Source of the DNA: Pseudobdellovibrionaceae bacterium
GTDB lineage: Bacteria; Bdellovibrionota; Bdellovibrionia; Bdellovibrionales; UBA1609
Reading direction: 5' to 3'
DNA length: 64,000 bases
NCBI GenBank assembly: GCA_023898385.1
Contig: CP060220.1
Span: 2,356,001 to 2,420,000 of the forward strand
This document shows, piece by piece, positions 51,189 to 60,792 of the stretch (position 1 is its first letter; each line of letters begins with the position of its first letter). The position numbers were made by a program, and so were the translations under genes. The notes beneath the pieces are model-generated. The model saw only the letters and a program-made list of their open reading frames with translations. It ran no database searches and was not told the DNA's origin.

Positions 51189-52134
51189 GGTGGCCTTCCA
51201 TAGACTCGATAATATCTTTAAGACTTTGTTCAAGCGAGTAGCGGGGTGTCCAGTGCAGTTGTTCTCTTAATTTATCGCTTGAACAACTGACTATGGGCAT
51301 ATCCACCGGCCGTAGGCGATCGGGGTCAACAACGACTTCAACATCTACACCAATCAAATCAATGAGCGTCTTTAAAACGGTTTCGATTTTAAAGCTCTGC
51401 CCAGAACAAATATTAAACACTTCACCTGAGGCAATCTGATCCCGCTTGGTCATGATAGTTACATAGGCATCCACCACGTCCCGGACATCTAAAAAATCAC
51501 GTTCTGGAGATAAATCGCCCACCTTCAAAATGCCTTTGCCCCCTGATTTTTTGATCTCAAGAAGCTGCGTCACAAAAGATGGCACCACAAAGTCTACACT
51601 TTGCCCTGGGCCAATATGGTTCAGTGGCCGAAGGCGTATGGTCTTAACTGAGCTGCTCGCCGCATACTGGCCCGCCAATAAATCTGATGCGGCCTTGCTC
51701 ACACCATAGGGATTTAAGGGCTCAAGTGCTCCGTCTTCGTCGATACTCTTACCGGACTTAAATGTTTTTCCGTAGATGGCGGCGCTTCCCACGTTGATCA
51801 CTGTGCATTCAGGAGCCTCTGATTTAACGGCCTCTAAGACGTTAAGCGTGCCAAAAATATTCACCTGAAACGTGGCCTCGGGATGTGCAAATGAAGTTGG
51901 CACATGAGACTGGGCTGCTAAATGAAAAATAACATTGGGTTTATATTCTGAAACGGCTGAGCGAACCTGGCCTTTGTTTGTAATGTCTAAACTGAGCCAC
52001 TTAAGGGCGGCCGAAGATTTTGAGTCTGCCACATCATGGGCCATGGCGACCACGCTCACACCTGGCATCTCACCCAAGCGATGAAGCAAATGTGCGCCCA
52101 CAAAACCAGAAGCACCAGTGACCATGACCTTCAT
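51172..52134 (-). CDS. rmd: GDP-6-deoxy-D-lyxo-4-hexulose reductase-like
   Basis: The 320-residue short-chain dehydrogenase (extended type) has NAD(P) motif TGASGFVGAHL, catalytic YGVSK and a downstream IRLRPLNHIGPGQS block. ERDFLDVRDVVDAYV and LRPVDMP near the end are typical of Rmd, which reduces GDP-4-keto-6-deoxymannose to GDP-D-rhamnose. It directly follows gmd (16-nt gap), supporting this role. A GDP-fucose synthase is less likely because the GxxGxxG context and NHIGPGQ are Rmd-like. Confidence 0.8.
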   Translation of the reverse strand: MKVMVTGASGFVGAHLLHRLGEMPGVSVVAMAHDVADSKSSAALKWLSLDITNKGQVRSAVSEYKPNVIFHLAAQSHVPTSFAHPEATFQVNIFGTLNVLEAVKSEAPECTVINVGSAAIYGKTFKSGKSIDEDGALEPLNPYGVSKAASDLLAGQYAASSSVKTIRLRPLNHIGPGQSVDFVVPSFVTQLLEIKKSGGKGILKVGDLSPERDFLDVRDVVDAYVTIMTKRDQIASGEVFNICSGQSFKIETVLKTLIDLIGVDVEVVVDPDRLRPVDMPIVSCSSDKLREQLHWTPRYSLEQSLKDIIESMEGHRGQGQ

Positions 52135-52150
52135 TTAGGCAAACTTTCTA

Positions 52151-53131
52151 TTACAATACGTTAGTGCTCTTTATCCGCTTGATGTCAGCATCAACCATCT
52201 CAGTGATTAGCTCTTCTAAGGTTGTTGTTGCCTCCCAGCCCAATTTTTCTTTGGCCTTTGCTGGGTTACCCAAAAGAATATCCACTTCCGACGGGCGATA
52301 AAAGCGAGGATCAATTTCTACGAAATCTTCATAATTAAGACCTAGATGGTCAAATGCAATTCGGCACATATCGCGAACTGTCGTGGTTCGGCCTGTTGCC
52401 ACCACATAATCATCTGGCTCATCTTGCTGCAACATCAGCCACATTGCTTTAACATAGTCACGAGCATGGCCCCAGTCGCGCTTAGCATCCATATTGCCGA
52501 GGTAGAGCTTTTCTTGAAGGCCCAGTTTAATTCTGGCCGCAGCATCAGTGACCTTGCGGGTTACAAACTCAACGCCCCTAAGTGGGGATTCATGGTTGAA
52601 CAAAATCCCGCTGCAGTTAAACATTCCGTAACTTTCACGGTAGTTAATGGTCATCCAGTGAGCATAGAGCTTAGCCACACCATATGGAGAGCGCGGGTAA
52701 AACGGCGTGTTTTCACCCTGCTTTTCTTCTTGGATCATACCAAACATTTCAGATGTGGAAGCCTGATAGTAGCGGGCATTTGATTTGTTTAACCGAATGG
52801 CCTCAAGCATATTGAGTGCCCCAAGGCCTGTTGCGTTTGCCGTCAACACGGGTTGCTCAAAAGATGTTCCTACGAATGATTGAGCGGCTAAGTTGTAAAC
52901 CTCATCAGGTTGAAAATCACGAATCGCTCGTGTCAATGAAGATAGGTCAGTTAAGTCTCCATCAAAATAGTTAATCTTGTCAGTGATGCCTAACCAATCT
53001 AATCGCTCACGATTAGGGGTGCTCTGTCTTCGAACCAATCCTGCCACTTCGTAACCATTATCCAGCAACAGTTGTGATAAGTACGCCCCGTCTTGACCGG
53101 TTACGCCGGTGACAAATGCCCGTTTTCCCAT
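52151..53131 (-). CDS. gmd: GDP-mannose 4,6-dehydratase
   Basis: The 326-residue enzyme has TGVTGQDGAYLSQLLL (cofactor), the NLAAQSFVGTSFEQP block, catalytic STSEMFG and YGVAKLYAHW, and LGNMDAKRDWGHARDYVKAM. These are diagnostic of Gmd. It makes GDP-4-keto-6-deoxy-D-mannose, the branch point to GDP-D-rhamnose (Rmd) and GDP-perosamine (the aminotransferase at 55029). Upstream is a 114-base gap to the glycosyltransferase gene. Confidence 0.95.
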   Translation of the reverse strand: MGKRAFVTGVTGQDGAYLSQLLLDNGYEVAGLVRRQSTPNRERLDWLGITDKINYFDGDLTDLSSLTRAIRDFQPDEVYNLAAQSFVGTSFEQPVLTANATGLGALNMLEAIRLNKSNARYYQASTSEMFGMIQEEKQGENTPFYPRSPYGVAKLYAHWMTINYRESYGMFNCSGILFNHESPLRGVEFVTRKVTDAAARIKLGLQEKLYLGNMDAKRDWGHARDYVKAMWLMLQQDEPDDYVVATGRTTTVRDMCRIAFDHLGLNYEDFVEIDPRFYRPSEVDILLGNPAKAKEKLGWEATTTLEELITEMVDADIKRIKSTNVL

Positions 53132-53245
53132 TTTCGTTCTCCGTCATCAGGTATTTAAAAATCGCCAAACTATATAGAAATGCCGGCCGCTATTCAAATG
53201 CCCGTATCGCCGCCTTGCATTACTCCAGGCACCCTAAACTTACGG

Positions 53246-54820
53246 CTAATGGGCCCTTGCAGCTAGATTGTCAAAAATGCTCTCATATTTTCGCGCAGCA
53301 TCTTTCCATGTGTATTGCCCCAGGCGAGAGGCTAAATCCTGCTGGCTAGAAAAGGCGGCTTTGGGGTCTTTTAACACCGAAAGAATTTTTTCCGCCATAT
53401 CTGTAACATCCAATGGGTCAAACAGCGCGACACCCGACTCGAGGGGCTCTACCCCGACAAATCGCATTCTTTCAAGCACTTGTGGGATTGCTGACATAGC
53501 CACTGGAGTACCCATGTGCCAAGCTTCGAGCGCCGGCCATGGCAAACCGCCCTCAAAAAGTGTGGGGACGACCGTTAATTCCGCATGCTTGTGCAAAGCA
53601 AATAGGTCTTCTTCCGAAACATTACCTGTCAATATCAAATGATTTTGAATACTTGACTGCTCAATATGTGCCGCCACGTTGGGATCACCCTTCCAATTTG
53701 ATGCTGTCAATACGAGCTCCAAGTCTTGGCCGCCTTCCACGACCCGCTCAAAAGCTTTTAACAGATTCAAAGTGTTTTTATAGGGTCGAATCTGGCTTGG
53801 AAAAAAGATGAACTTTCTAGTTATTCCATGCCGCTTAAATAATGTCTCCGGTTCTACATTAGTTGCTCCGGCAACATTAACCGGCAAATATACAAAATCC
53901 GCCGCTGAGGGGCGAAGGGATGGGATGTTTCCCAGCCCATGAGTTTTCATTACATATTCACTGTTGCTTACAAAATAGCACCCCTGCTTGGCCAACCTGT
54001 TTGCAACAGCATAGGTAATCATATTTTGTTCCGAAATGACCTCAAACGGGAATCCACTTTCTAAGAACTTTCTGATGTACTGAAATGCCGAAAGATCATG
54101 GAGGGCCATCACTTTAGGGAACCGTAGGTGGACTGAATTGCCTATGCCGATATAGGGAATCAAAAAAACTTCTGCCCGAGAAAACTCTTTTGCCAAATGG
54201 GCAAGAGTCGGATCGCCAAATTTGTTCATATACAAAAAATGGGCAAGCTTTCTCCCGAGTGATACCAATAATAGCATTGGCATGATCGACGCCACCATAA
54301 TCCAAAATCCAAACACAATATTTAGCAATACTGCCGCTGCTAGTACAAAAACGAGCAATTTTTTTTTGCCCCGAAGATGAGCTAGAACAAAAAAGCCGAC
54401 CCGATTTAGCGTAAACAGCGTCTTCACCGCCAACCATTGAATTCGACTCCTTGACCCTACAGCTCGCTCAAACAGATACTTGAAAAAATGGCGATAATAC
54501 CTTTGTATTTTATTTCGGGGCCGCGTGGCTTGCTCAACCTCTGTAGCGTTGTCCGCTTCTTGTGATTCTGCCAAATTAGAAGCTACGATTTCTGGTGTCC
54601 GTATGTGGATCCGCCCCCGATTTTCCGGAGCAGCCATCGCTTCTGCGAGCATCTTGGTGAGACCCTGGCGATTAAAATCGTAACACCAAAACTCAATTTC
54701 TATATCAGTGATTTCCAAAAGGGCCTTTGAAAGGTAGAGGATATACTTTGATATCCCTTCTCGCTCGAACGAGACTTCATGCTCAAATGCCGCCCAAATG
54801 CCTATAACACGAATGCCCAT
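53246..54820 (-). CDS. Glycosyltransferase family 4-like enzyme with internal membrane segment
   Basis: The 524-residue GT-B enzyme has the C-terminal sugar-nucleotide block VVPTLFEGGLPWPALEAWHM and an opening GIWAAFEHEVSFEREG typical of GT4. Between the two halves lies a strongly hydrophobic stretch (about residues 150-190, including LLVFVLAAAVLLNIVFGFWI), so it probably spans or anchors in the inner membrane, which is unusual in GT4. I use the ATG at 54820 (AAGG nearby); the open frame to 54889 lacks a good site. Its gene faces away from the aminotransferase operon. Confidence 0.75.
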   Translation of the reverse strand: MGIRVIGIWAAFEHEVSFEREGISKYILYLSKALLEITDIEIEFWCYDFNRQGLTKMLAEAMAAPENRGRIHIRTPEIVASNLAESQEADNATEVEQATRPRNKIQRYYRHFFKYLFERAVGSRSRIQWLAVKTLFTLNRVGFFVLAHLRGKKKLLVFVLAAAVLLNIVFGFWIMVASIMPMLLLVSLGRKLAHFLYMNKFGDPTLAHLAKEFSRAEVFLIPYIGIGNSVHLRFPKVMALHDLSAFQYIRKFLESGFPFEVISEQNMITYAVANRLAKQGCYFVSNSEYVMKTHGLGNIPSLRPSAADFVYLPVNVAGATNVEPETLFKRHGITRKFIFFPSQIRPYKNTLNLLKAFERVVEGGQDLELVLTASNWKGDPNVAAHIEQSSIQNHLILTGNVSEEDLFALHKHAELTVVPTLFEGGLPWPALEAWHMGTPVAMSAIPQVLERMRFVGVEPLESGVALFDPLDVTDMAEKILSVLKDPKAAFSSQQDLASRLGQYTWKDAARKYESIFDNLAARAH

Positions 54821-55028
54821 ACCCGCCTTTACAATTTGCCCGGTTGTCACCGCCCAATGTGAACCTGTCAACACTCTTTGTTGCGGCACCCCATTGAGAC
54901 AACGCGCCTGGCTAAGGCACTTCAGTACGCCTGCCTACGGGTAAACCCAACCTATATTGATTTTGACTTGAAAATATCGCTAGGGTAATCAAAATGTTGA
55001 ATTTTTCCAGGTAATAATAAGAGAATTT

Positions 55029-56135
55029 ATGAGAAATATTCCTATTGCAATCCCTAGCTTTGTCGGAAATGAAAAGAAGTACCTCAATGAGTGTATCGAA
55101 ACCGGTTGGATTTCTTCTGTTGGGAAGTTTGTTGGCGAATTTGAAGAGAAATTCAGCCATGCAGTTGAAACCAAGCATGCTTTGACCTGTGCTAATGGCA
55201 CAGTAGCGCTGCACCTCGCACTAAAGGCTTTTGACGTCGGACCCGGAGACGAAATTATTGGCCCGACGTTGACTTACATTGCTAGCGCCAACGCCATAAA
55301 ATATTGCCAAGCCACACCGGTATTCGTAGATAGCGACCCCGTAACTTGGAACATGGACCCTAAAGAAATTGAATCTAAAATCACACCTCGGACAAAAGGA
55401 ATAATGGTGGTCCATCTTTATGGTCAGCCATGCGACATGGATCCCATTAATGAAATAGCTAAGAGACATGGATTATTCGTACTAGAAGATGCCGCTGAGG
55501 CCCTTGGCGCTTCATATAAAGGGAAGCCTGTAGGTAGTCTCGGCGATTGTGCCACATTTAGCTTTTTTGGAAACAAAACGCTGACCACTGGCGAAGGCGG
55601 CATGATCTCAACGGGTAGCGCGGCCTTGGCCGAAAAAATGCGCCTTTACAGAGGTCAAGGCATGGATCCAAATAGACGATATTGGTTTCCTGTCATCGGA
55701 TACAACTATCGAATGACGAATATGCAGGCTGCAGTTGGAGTTGCACAATTAGAAAAAATCGACTGGCACCTACAAAAGCGTAAAGAAGTGGCTTTGGCGT
55801 ATTCAGAACTCTTGGGTGATTTGCAAGATTTTGTTGTGCCCCAAGGTCAAGATGGCAATAGCGTGCATAGCTTTTGGATGTTTTCGGTAACCCTGACCGA
55901 CAAAGTGACCCAGAGTCGAGATAAAGTCATGGAGCTGATGGCTGCCGATGGGATTGAAACTCGGCCCGTGTTTTACCCTATGCATGTCATGCCCCCTTAC
56001 CAAGACACCCCAGGAAAGTTTCCTGTGGCTGAAAAACTTGCAGCACGTGGCATAAGCCTACCTACCCATGCCCACCTTTCGCGCGAAGACATGCAGTTTG
56101 TTACTGATCGCTTGAAATACCATATCGGCCGTTAG
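55029..56135 (+). CDS. per: DegT-family aminotransferase, probable GDP-perosamine synthase
   Basis: The 368-residue PLP enzyme has the DegT/DnrJ/EryC1 layout: TCANGTVALHLALKAF, YIASANAI, LEDAAEALGA (Asp154) and the PLP lysine Lys183 in FSFFGNKTLTTGEGGM. That last sequence is close to RfbE/Per from memory. Perosamine synthases convert GDP-4-keto-6-deoxymannose, made by the Gmd encoded here, to GDP-perosamine. The following ACP-dependent acylation genes fit N-acylation of the new amine. Substrate assignment is strong by context but not proven. Confidence 0.82.
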   Translation: MRNIPIAIPSFVGNEKKYLNECIETGWISSVGKFVGEFEEKFSHAVETKHALTCANGTVALHLALKAFDVGPGDEIIGPTLTYIASANAIKYCQATPVFVDSDPVTWNMDPKEIESKITPRTKGIMVVHLYGQPCDMDPINEIAKRHGLFVLEDAAEALGASYKGKPVGSLGDCATFSFFGNKTLTTGEGGMISTGSAALAEKMRLYRGQGMDPNRRYWFPVIGYNYRMTNMQAAVGVAQLEKIDWHLQKRKEVALAYSELLGDLQDFVVPQGQDGNSVHSFWMFSVTLTDKVTQSRDKVMELMAADGIETRPVFYPMHVMPPYQDTPGKFPVAEKLAARGISLPTHAHLSREDMQFVTDRLKYHIGR

Positions 56136-56169
56136 TAAGGCCGACAAAAAAAGAACTCGGAGGAAAATT

Positions 56170-56469
56170 GTGAATCAAGCAGAAATTATTGAACAAATAA
56201 TTGGTCCCGCCATTGAAGAATATAATGACGCTAATGGTGAAGATCTACAGCTCAGCCCAGAATTGCCACTTTTCGGAAAAGATTCAAAAATTGATTCTCT
56301 AGGGCTTGTTTCACTAATAGTTGAAATTGAAAATCTTCTTTCTGAAAAATACGATGTTTCTGTTTCGTTGGCTGATGAGAAAGCCATGTCGCAAACAAAA
56401 AGTCCGTTCAAAAACGTAGACTCGCTTTCAAACTACATTCTTCAACTGATTAACGCCTCTGCATCATGA
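56170..56469 (+). CDS. Acyl carrier protein
   Basis: The 99-residue protein starts at a GTG with a strong ribosome site (CTCGGAGGA). The phosphopantetheine serine is Ser43 in KIDSLGLVSLI, within a helical acidic fold. Unlike FabD/F-associated ACPs it lies in a sugar operon, between an aminotransferase and a ketoreductase. It probably carries a hydroxyacyl group for transfer to the perosamine amine. Its stop overlaps the next start by 4 nt. Confidence 0.88.
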   Translation: MNQAEIIEQIIGPAIEEYNDANGEDLQLSPELPLFGKDSKIDSLGLVSLIVEIENLLSEKYDVSVSLADEKAMSQTKSPFKNVDSLSNYILQLINASAS

Positions 56470-57170
56470 CTCAAAACAAAGTCACATTAATAACCGGAAC
56501 CAGAAAAGGCATTGGCCGCACGTTGGCTGAGCATTTTGTAAAACAAGGTCACATGGTTGTTGGATGCAGCCGATCGCCAATTGATTTCGAATTGCCAAAC
56601 TATAAACATATTCTTGCGGATGTCGCCGACGAAAAAGCTGTTTCTGGAATTTTTACTTTCATTCGCAAGGAGTTTGGGCGACTCGATAATTTAATAAACA
56701 ATGCTGGAATAGCATCGATGAACCATAGCCTGTTAACGCCACTTTCAACAGTTGAAAAGGTGCTGAGCACAAACTTCGTTGGTACCTTCTTATTTTGTCG
56801 AGAAGCCGCAAAACTTATGAGACGCAATAAAGTAGGTCGCATCGTTAATTTTACAACCGTTGCTGTCCCCCTACAACTCGATGGCGAATCCGTTTATGCA
56901 TCGTCAAAGGCTGCTGTTGGAACTCTAACAGAAATCTTAGCCAAAGAACTTGGTAGCTTTGGGATTACAGTGAATGCCATTGGGCCGACACCAATTGACA
57001 CCGACCTCATTCGTGCTGTGCCCAAAGAAAAAATCAATGATCTTCTTTTGAAACAATCTATCCAAAGAATGGGCACCGTTGATGATGTTATCAACGTTAT
57101 CGACTTCTTTCTAAGCGACCGTAGCAGCTTTATAACTGGACAAAAAATTTACCTAGGTGGAGTATCTTGA
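56466..57170 (+). CDS. SDR reductase, 3-oxoacyl-ACP reductase-like
   Basis: The 234-residue short-chain dehydrogenase has the cofactor loop TGTRKGIGR, NNAG, catalytic YASSK and the PTPIDTDLI region. It is related to FabG. In this operon it most likely reduces a keto-acyl-ACP to the hydroxyacyl form used to decorate perosamine. Overlaps with ACP (4 nt) and ligase (TTGA) show tight coupling. The precise acyl chain is unknown. Confidence 0.82.
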   Translation: MTQNKVTLITGTRKGIGRTLAEHFVKQGHMVVGCSRSPIDFELPNYKHILADVADEKAVSGIFTFIRKEFGRLDNLINNAGIASMNHSLLTPLSTVEKVLSTNFVGTFLFCREAAKLMRRNKVGRIVNFTTVAVPLQLDGESVYASSKAAVGTLTEILAKELGSFGITVNAIGPTPIDTDLIRAVPKEKINDLLLKQSIQRMGTVDDVINVIDFFLSDRSSFITGQKIYLGGVS

Positions 57171-58525
57171 TTACCTTCCTGCTAAATCAATTTGAATCAA
57201 ACCTTAAGAATGATGCACTCGTGTGGCAAGATAGAGCCTACAGTTACGGGGACCTGCTTGATTTAATTAGGTCTCATCAAAGTAGCCTCGCCAACCACAA
57301 TATTCGCCCTGGCAGCATAGTTTCATTGGAGGCTGATTTTTCGCCAAGCAGTGTAGCCATGCTGCTGGCCCTTATTGATAATCGAAACGTCATTGTCCCG
57401 TTAACCGATTCCGTAAAAGACAAACGAGACGAGTTTCGCGAAATTGCAAACGTGGAATATGTGGTTGAGATTAAAGCAAATGATGATGTTTCCTTTCAAG
57501 GGACCGGTCACAAAGTCGACCACCAACTACTCCAGGAGCTTCAGGGTCGGAACCATCCAGGACTCATCTTATTTTCTTCAGGCTCTACCGGCAAGAGTAA
57601 GGCTGCCGTACATGACCTTGTACCACTTCTTGAAAAATTTAAGGTGCCTCGCAAATCTAAGCGCATCCTCACTTTTCTTTTGTTCGATCACATCGGAGGT
57701 TTTAATACTATAATGTATTCGCTATCTAATGGCGGCTGTGCAATTACAGTCAGTGATCGCACGCCAGAACACGTATGCGCCGCCATTGAAAAATACAAAG
57801 CCGAAATACTTCCGACTTCGCCGACTTTTTTGAATCTTCTGCTTTTGAGCGAAAGTTATAAGGACAAAGATTTTTCAAGCTTAGAGTTGGTGACATATGG
57901 TACGGAAATGATGCCAGAGTCTACACTCACTCGGTTTCGCGCTGCCTTTCCTCAAGTGACTATGCAACAAACATATGGCCTATCCGAAGTGGGAATTCTG
58001 CGATCTAAATCAGAGTCTTCTGATTCTCTATGGGTAAAAATTGGTGGTGAGGGCTATGAAACCCGGATCCGAGATGGGATGCTTGAAATCAAAGCTAAAG
58101 CAGCTATGATGGGATACTTAAATGCCCCAAGTCCTTTCACTGAAGACGGTTGGTTTAAAACAGGCGATGTTGTAGAAGTAAAAGGTGATTTCTTTCGATT
58201 TCTAGGCAGAAAATCTGAAATTATAAATATCGGTGGTGAAAAGGTGTACCCGGCGGAGGTTGAGGGCGCGCTTCAAGAAATGGATGGCGTGTTGGACGTG
58301 GCTGTTGCTGGTGAACCCCATGCAATTATGGGTCACATAGTGACGGCCCGAGTTCGCCTCAACAGTGAGGAGACACAAAAAGAATTTCGAGTGCGCATGA
58401 AGAAGTTTTTGAAAGATAAACTGCCTGCCTATAAAATACCTCAGAAAATAATTCTCGAGGACCACAGCTTTCATGGCGGTCGATTTAAGAAGATGAGAGG
58501 ACAAAGCGCAAGTGGCCACAACTGA
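57167..58525 (+). CDS. AMP-forming acyl ligase
   Basis: The 452-residue ANL-family enzyme has the P-loop LILFSSGSTGKSKAAVHDL, the QQTYGLSEVG block, FKTGDVV and the hinge region FLGRKSEIINIGGEKVYPAE, with LPAYKIPQKI near the end. It starts at a TTG overlapping the previous stop. It probably activates an acid (for example a hydroxy acid) and loads it onto the ACP two genes upstream. The next gene overlaps it by 14 nt. At 452 residues it is a short, single-domain member. Confidence 0.82.
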   Translation: MITFLLNQFESNLKNDALVWQDRAYSYGDLLDLIRSHQSSLANHNIRPGSIVSLEADFSPSSVAMLLALIDNRNVIVPLTDSVKDKRDEFREIANVEYVVEIKANDDVSFQGTGHKVDHQLLQELQGRNHPGLILFSSGSTGKSKAAVHDLVPLLEKFKVPRKSKRILTFLLFDHIGGFNTIMYSLSNGGCAITVSDRTPEHVCAAIEKYKAEILPTSPTFLNLLLLSESYKDKDFSSLELVTYGTEMMPESTLTRFRAAFPQVTMQQTYGLSEVGILRSKSESSDSLWVKIGGEGYETRIRDGMLEIKAKAAMMGYLNAPSPFTEDGWFKTGDVVEVKGDFFRFLGRKSEIINIGGEKVYPAEVEGALQEMDGVLDVAVAGEPHAIMGHIVTARVRLNSEETQKEFRVRMKKFLKDKLPAYKIPQKIILEDHSFHGGRFKKMRGQSASGHN

Positions 58526-59150
58526 TATTGTAATTGTTGGAGCCGGTGGTTTCGCTCGCGAAGTCTATGCATGGCTCAAAGACGGTCTTCCCTCTGACTT
58601 GCGAATCAAAGGATTTCTCTCGCCAAATCCAAAAGATTTAGAGGGTTTTGATATTGAAGAGCCCATACTCGGGTCAGAAAAAGAATATGTACCCACGGAT
58701 AATGATCGCTTTGTACTAGCAATTGGCCATATGGATGTTCGAGTAAATGTAGCAAATTTTCTCAAGAGTCGCGGTGCCAAGTTTTACACTTTTGTCCACA
58801 ATTCGGCCGTAGTGTCTCCTACAGCCAGCCTCGGGGAAGGCGTTGTAGTTTGCCCCTTCGCGCTTGTTAGCCCTAATGCTCAAGTCGATGATTTCGCATT
58901 GATCAACTTTTATGCATCTGTGGCTCACGACGCCCACGTTGGTGAATTTTCCGTGCTCTCGCCCTACGCCACTCTGAATGGCTTTGCACAGCTTGGATCT
59001 GAAAGCTTTATGGGAACACACTCGACGATCGTCCCCGGAATCTCGGTCGGCAGACGAGTGAAAATTGCAGCCGGCACTGTGGCACTGAAATCGGTAGCCG
59101 ACAGCAATCTTTTGATGGGCGCTAAAGCCAAATCCTTTAAGATTTATTAA
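58512..59150 (+). CDS. NeuD/PglD-type left-handed beta-helix acyltransferase
   Basis: The 212-residue protein has an N-terminal Rossmann-like domain (IVIVGAGGFAREVYAWL) and a C-terminal hexapeptide repeat domain (VVSPTASLGEGVVVCPFALV, then NAQVDDFALINF). It is like NeuD and PglD, which acylate amino-sugar nucleotides. It starts at a GTG. It is the last gene of the aminotransferase-ACP-reductase-ligase operon and probably puts the ACP-bound acyl group on GDP-perosamine. Use of acyl-ACP rather than acetyl-CoA is an inference from the operon. Its end overlaps the convergent gene by 14 bases. Confidence 0.82.
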   Translation: MATTDIVIVGAGGFAREVYAWLKDGLPSDLRIKGFLSPNPKDLEGFDIEEPILGSEKEYVPTDNDRFVLAIGHMDVRVNVANFLKSRGAKFYTFVHNSAVVSPTASLGEGVVVCPFALVSPNAQVDDFALINFYASVAHDAHVGEFSVLSPYATLNGFAQLGSESFMGTHSTIVPGISVGRRVKIAAGTVALKSVADSNLLMGAKAKSFKIY

Positions 59151-60786
59151 ATTTCAGTTTCTTTACGAAAACCCTGTACTGCCCCAAATTCTTTATGTGT
59201 ATCCCTAGGGCATCAACATTTTCTGGAATATTTAGATCAAAGGACTCTACGCTATTAAAAGCACCCCCATAGCGCGGGTAGTATGCTGTATGATCGATAA
59301 TTTTGTTGTTCTTCCACTGTTCAACAATCACTTCTAAAACGCCCCGACGAAGAGAAAATACGGTGCATTTTAATTGAAATAGTCCACTAACAGCCAAACT
59401 TTCCCCCGGTCGCCCCATTATTATCCGCAGATAATCTTCCCCTGGATCGAGGGCCACTTGGGGGTGCTTTTCGCCCAAGATTTTCTCAAAAGGTTTTGGG
59501 CCCCTTAACTCAAAGTTAGCCGATGCGGCGAAATCAGCGAGGTATAATTCGACCCCTTTTTTCTCTGCAATTCCGGATCTCAATTTGTAAAAATCTTCTG
59601 CTACGGCCGCGCAAGGAACGAGTGCTTTGGCGGCCATTGCCGGGGAAATGCTTTTGCCGCTATCCGTTCGAGAAACATTTACATTTTTCAATAGGGCGCT
59701 CGCCTCCTCTAAAACATTTGAACGTGAAAACGGCGTCAATAACTTTTTTTGAGCCCGTGCGAGGCCCAACACTTTGTCTGAGTCCTCCAACAAAATTTTA
59801 ACTCGCTCTTCAAGCTCCTCAATATCAACACACGCACCCAATTCATTTAAATCTTCACGCGACAACCCTAGCGATAGGTTTTCACGAAAAAGCGGATTCT
59901 CTTCGCTAAAAAGGATAGGCATCCCCGCACAAATCGCCTCAAGTGGTGTATAGTGCATATGATAGTTACTGCGATGCCAGTAAATAAACAGTCTCGACTT
60001 CAACCACTGACGCATGAATTCATCTCTGGGCAACATCCCAACAATCATTGTTTTTAATCTAATTGAGTCAGGCACTTCACCAAGCTGGTTCTTTCCAAAG
60101 ATTTTAAGATTCCTAGCAACTTGAGATTCACTTAATGTTTGAGCTTCTCTGGTCGCATCGTCAAAAACACCGATATTGCCGATCACAGTAGATACACTGT
60201 CCGCCGTACTTGTGATAGACCATTGGTTCTTAAAATTTTCGGAGTCTACGGTGCCGTGCAAAGTGATGGTTCTCGAAAATCGCTCTACTCCCGGTAATTC
60301 CAATAGGGTTTGAAATATAGGCACAAACAAAAGATTGGGCGGCAGGTCATCAAAGGGCTCTAGAATTTCTGATAGAGGCCTAAGATTTCCAAACGTGCCA
60401 AAATACCTATAAATAACCGTGCCCTTGAACCAACTTGCTATGGTAATTGCCGTTGATAAGTCTGTGGCTAAGTAGATGACATCGAAATTAGCATTAAAAA
60501 ATAACTGTTCCTCTTCTGAAAAAACGCCTCTTCTTTGACTGAGCCGCGACCGCCTCGCAAATATTCGCTCTGAAATACCTAGTGTACAGCCATCTTCCCA
60601 ATTTGGATAAAACGGCGAACTTGGATTATCATAATCTAGAGATTCCTTGTAATTGAGGGCTTCAATGTTGACCTCTTCAGGCACCACCTCGAATCCGGCT
60701 TCTAAAAGCAACGGCACTTCTGTCATCCTCAAGGTCACATGGGTACAGGCCCAATACATCCGAGGTCGCCGAAGTGGCATATACAA
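59137..60786 (-). CDS. Glycosyltransferase-like protein
   Basis: The 549-residue protein has the GT-B C-terminal pattern in YHMHYTPLEAICAGMPILFS (two glutamates as in EX7E) and an N-terminal half with VTLRMTEVPLLLEAGFEVV. The C-terminal 150 residues are beta-rich and may be a separate domain. It is part of the Wzm/Wzt-linked operon. Donor and acceptor are unknown. The start may be the second or third Met. Confidence 0.7.
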   Translation of the reverse strand: MYMPLRRPRMYWACTHVTLRMTEVPLLLEAGFEVVPEEVNIEALNYKESLDYDNPSSPFYPNWEDGCTLGISERIFARRSRLSQRRGVFSEEEQLFFNANFDVIYLATDLSTAITIASWFKGTVIYRYFGTFGNLRPLSEILEPFDDLPPNLLFVPIFQTLLELPGVERFSRTITLHGTVDSENFKNQWSITSTADSVSTVIGNIGVFDDATREAQTLSESQVARNLKIFGKNQLGEVPDSIRLKTMIVGMLPRDEFMRQWLKSRLFIYWHRSNYHMHYTPLEAICAGMPILFSEENPLFRENLSLGLSREDLNELGACVDIEELEERVKILLEDSDKVLGLARAQKKLLTPFSRSNVLEEASALLKNVNVSRTDSGKSISPAMAAKALVPCAAVAEDFYKLRSGIAEKKGVELYLADFAASANFELRGPKPFEKILGEKHPQVALDPGEDYLRIIMGRPGESLAVSGLFQLKCTVFSLRRGVLEVIVEQWKNNKIIDHTAYYPRYGGAFNSVESFDLNIPENVDALGIHIKNLGQYRVFVKKLKFNKS

Positions 60787-60792
60787 ATCCCC

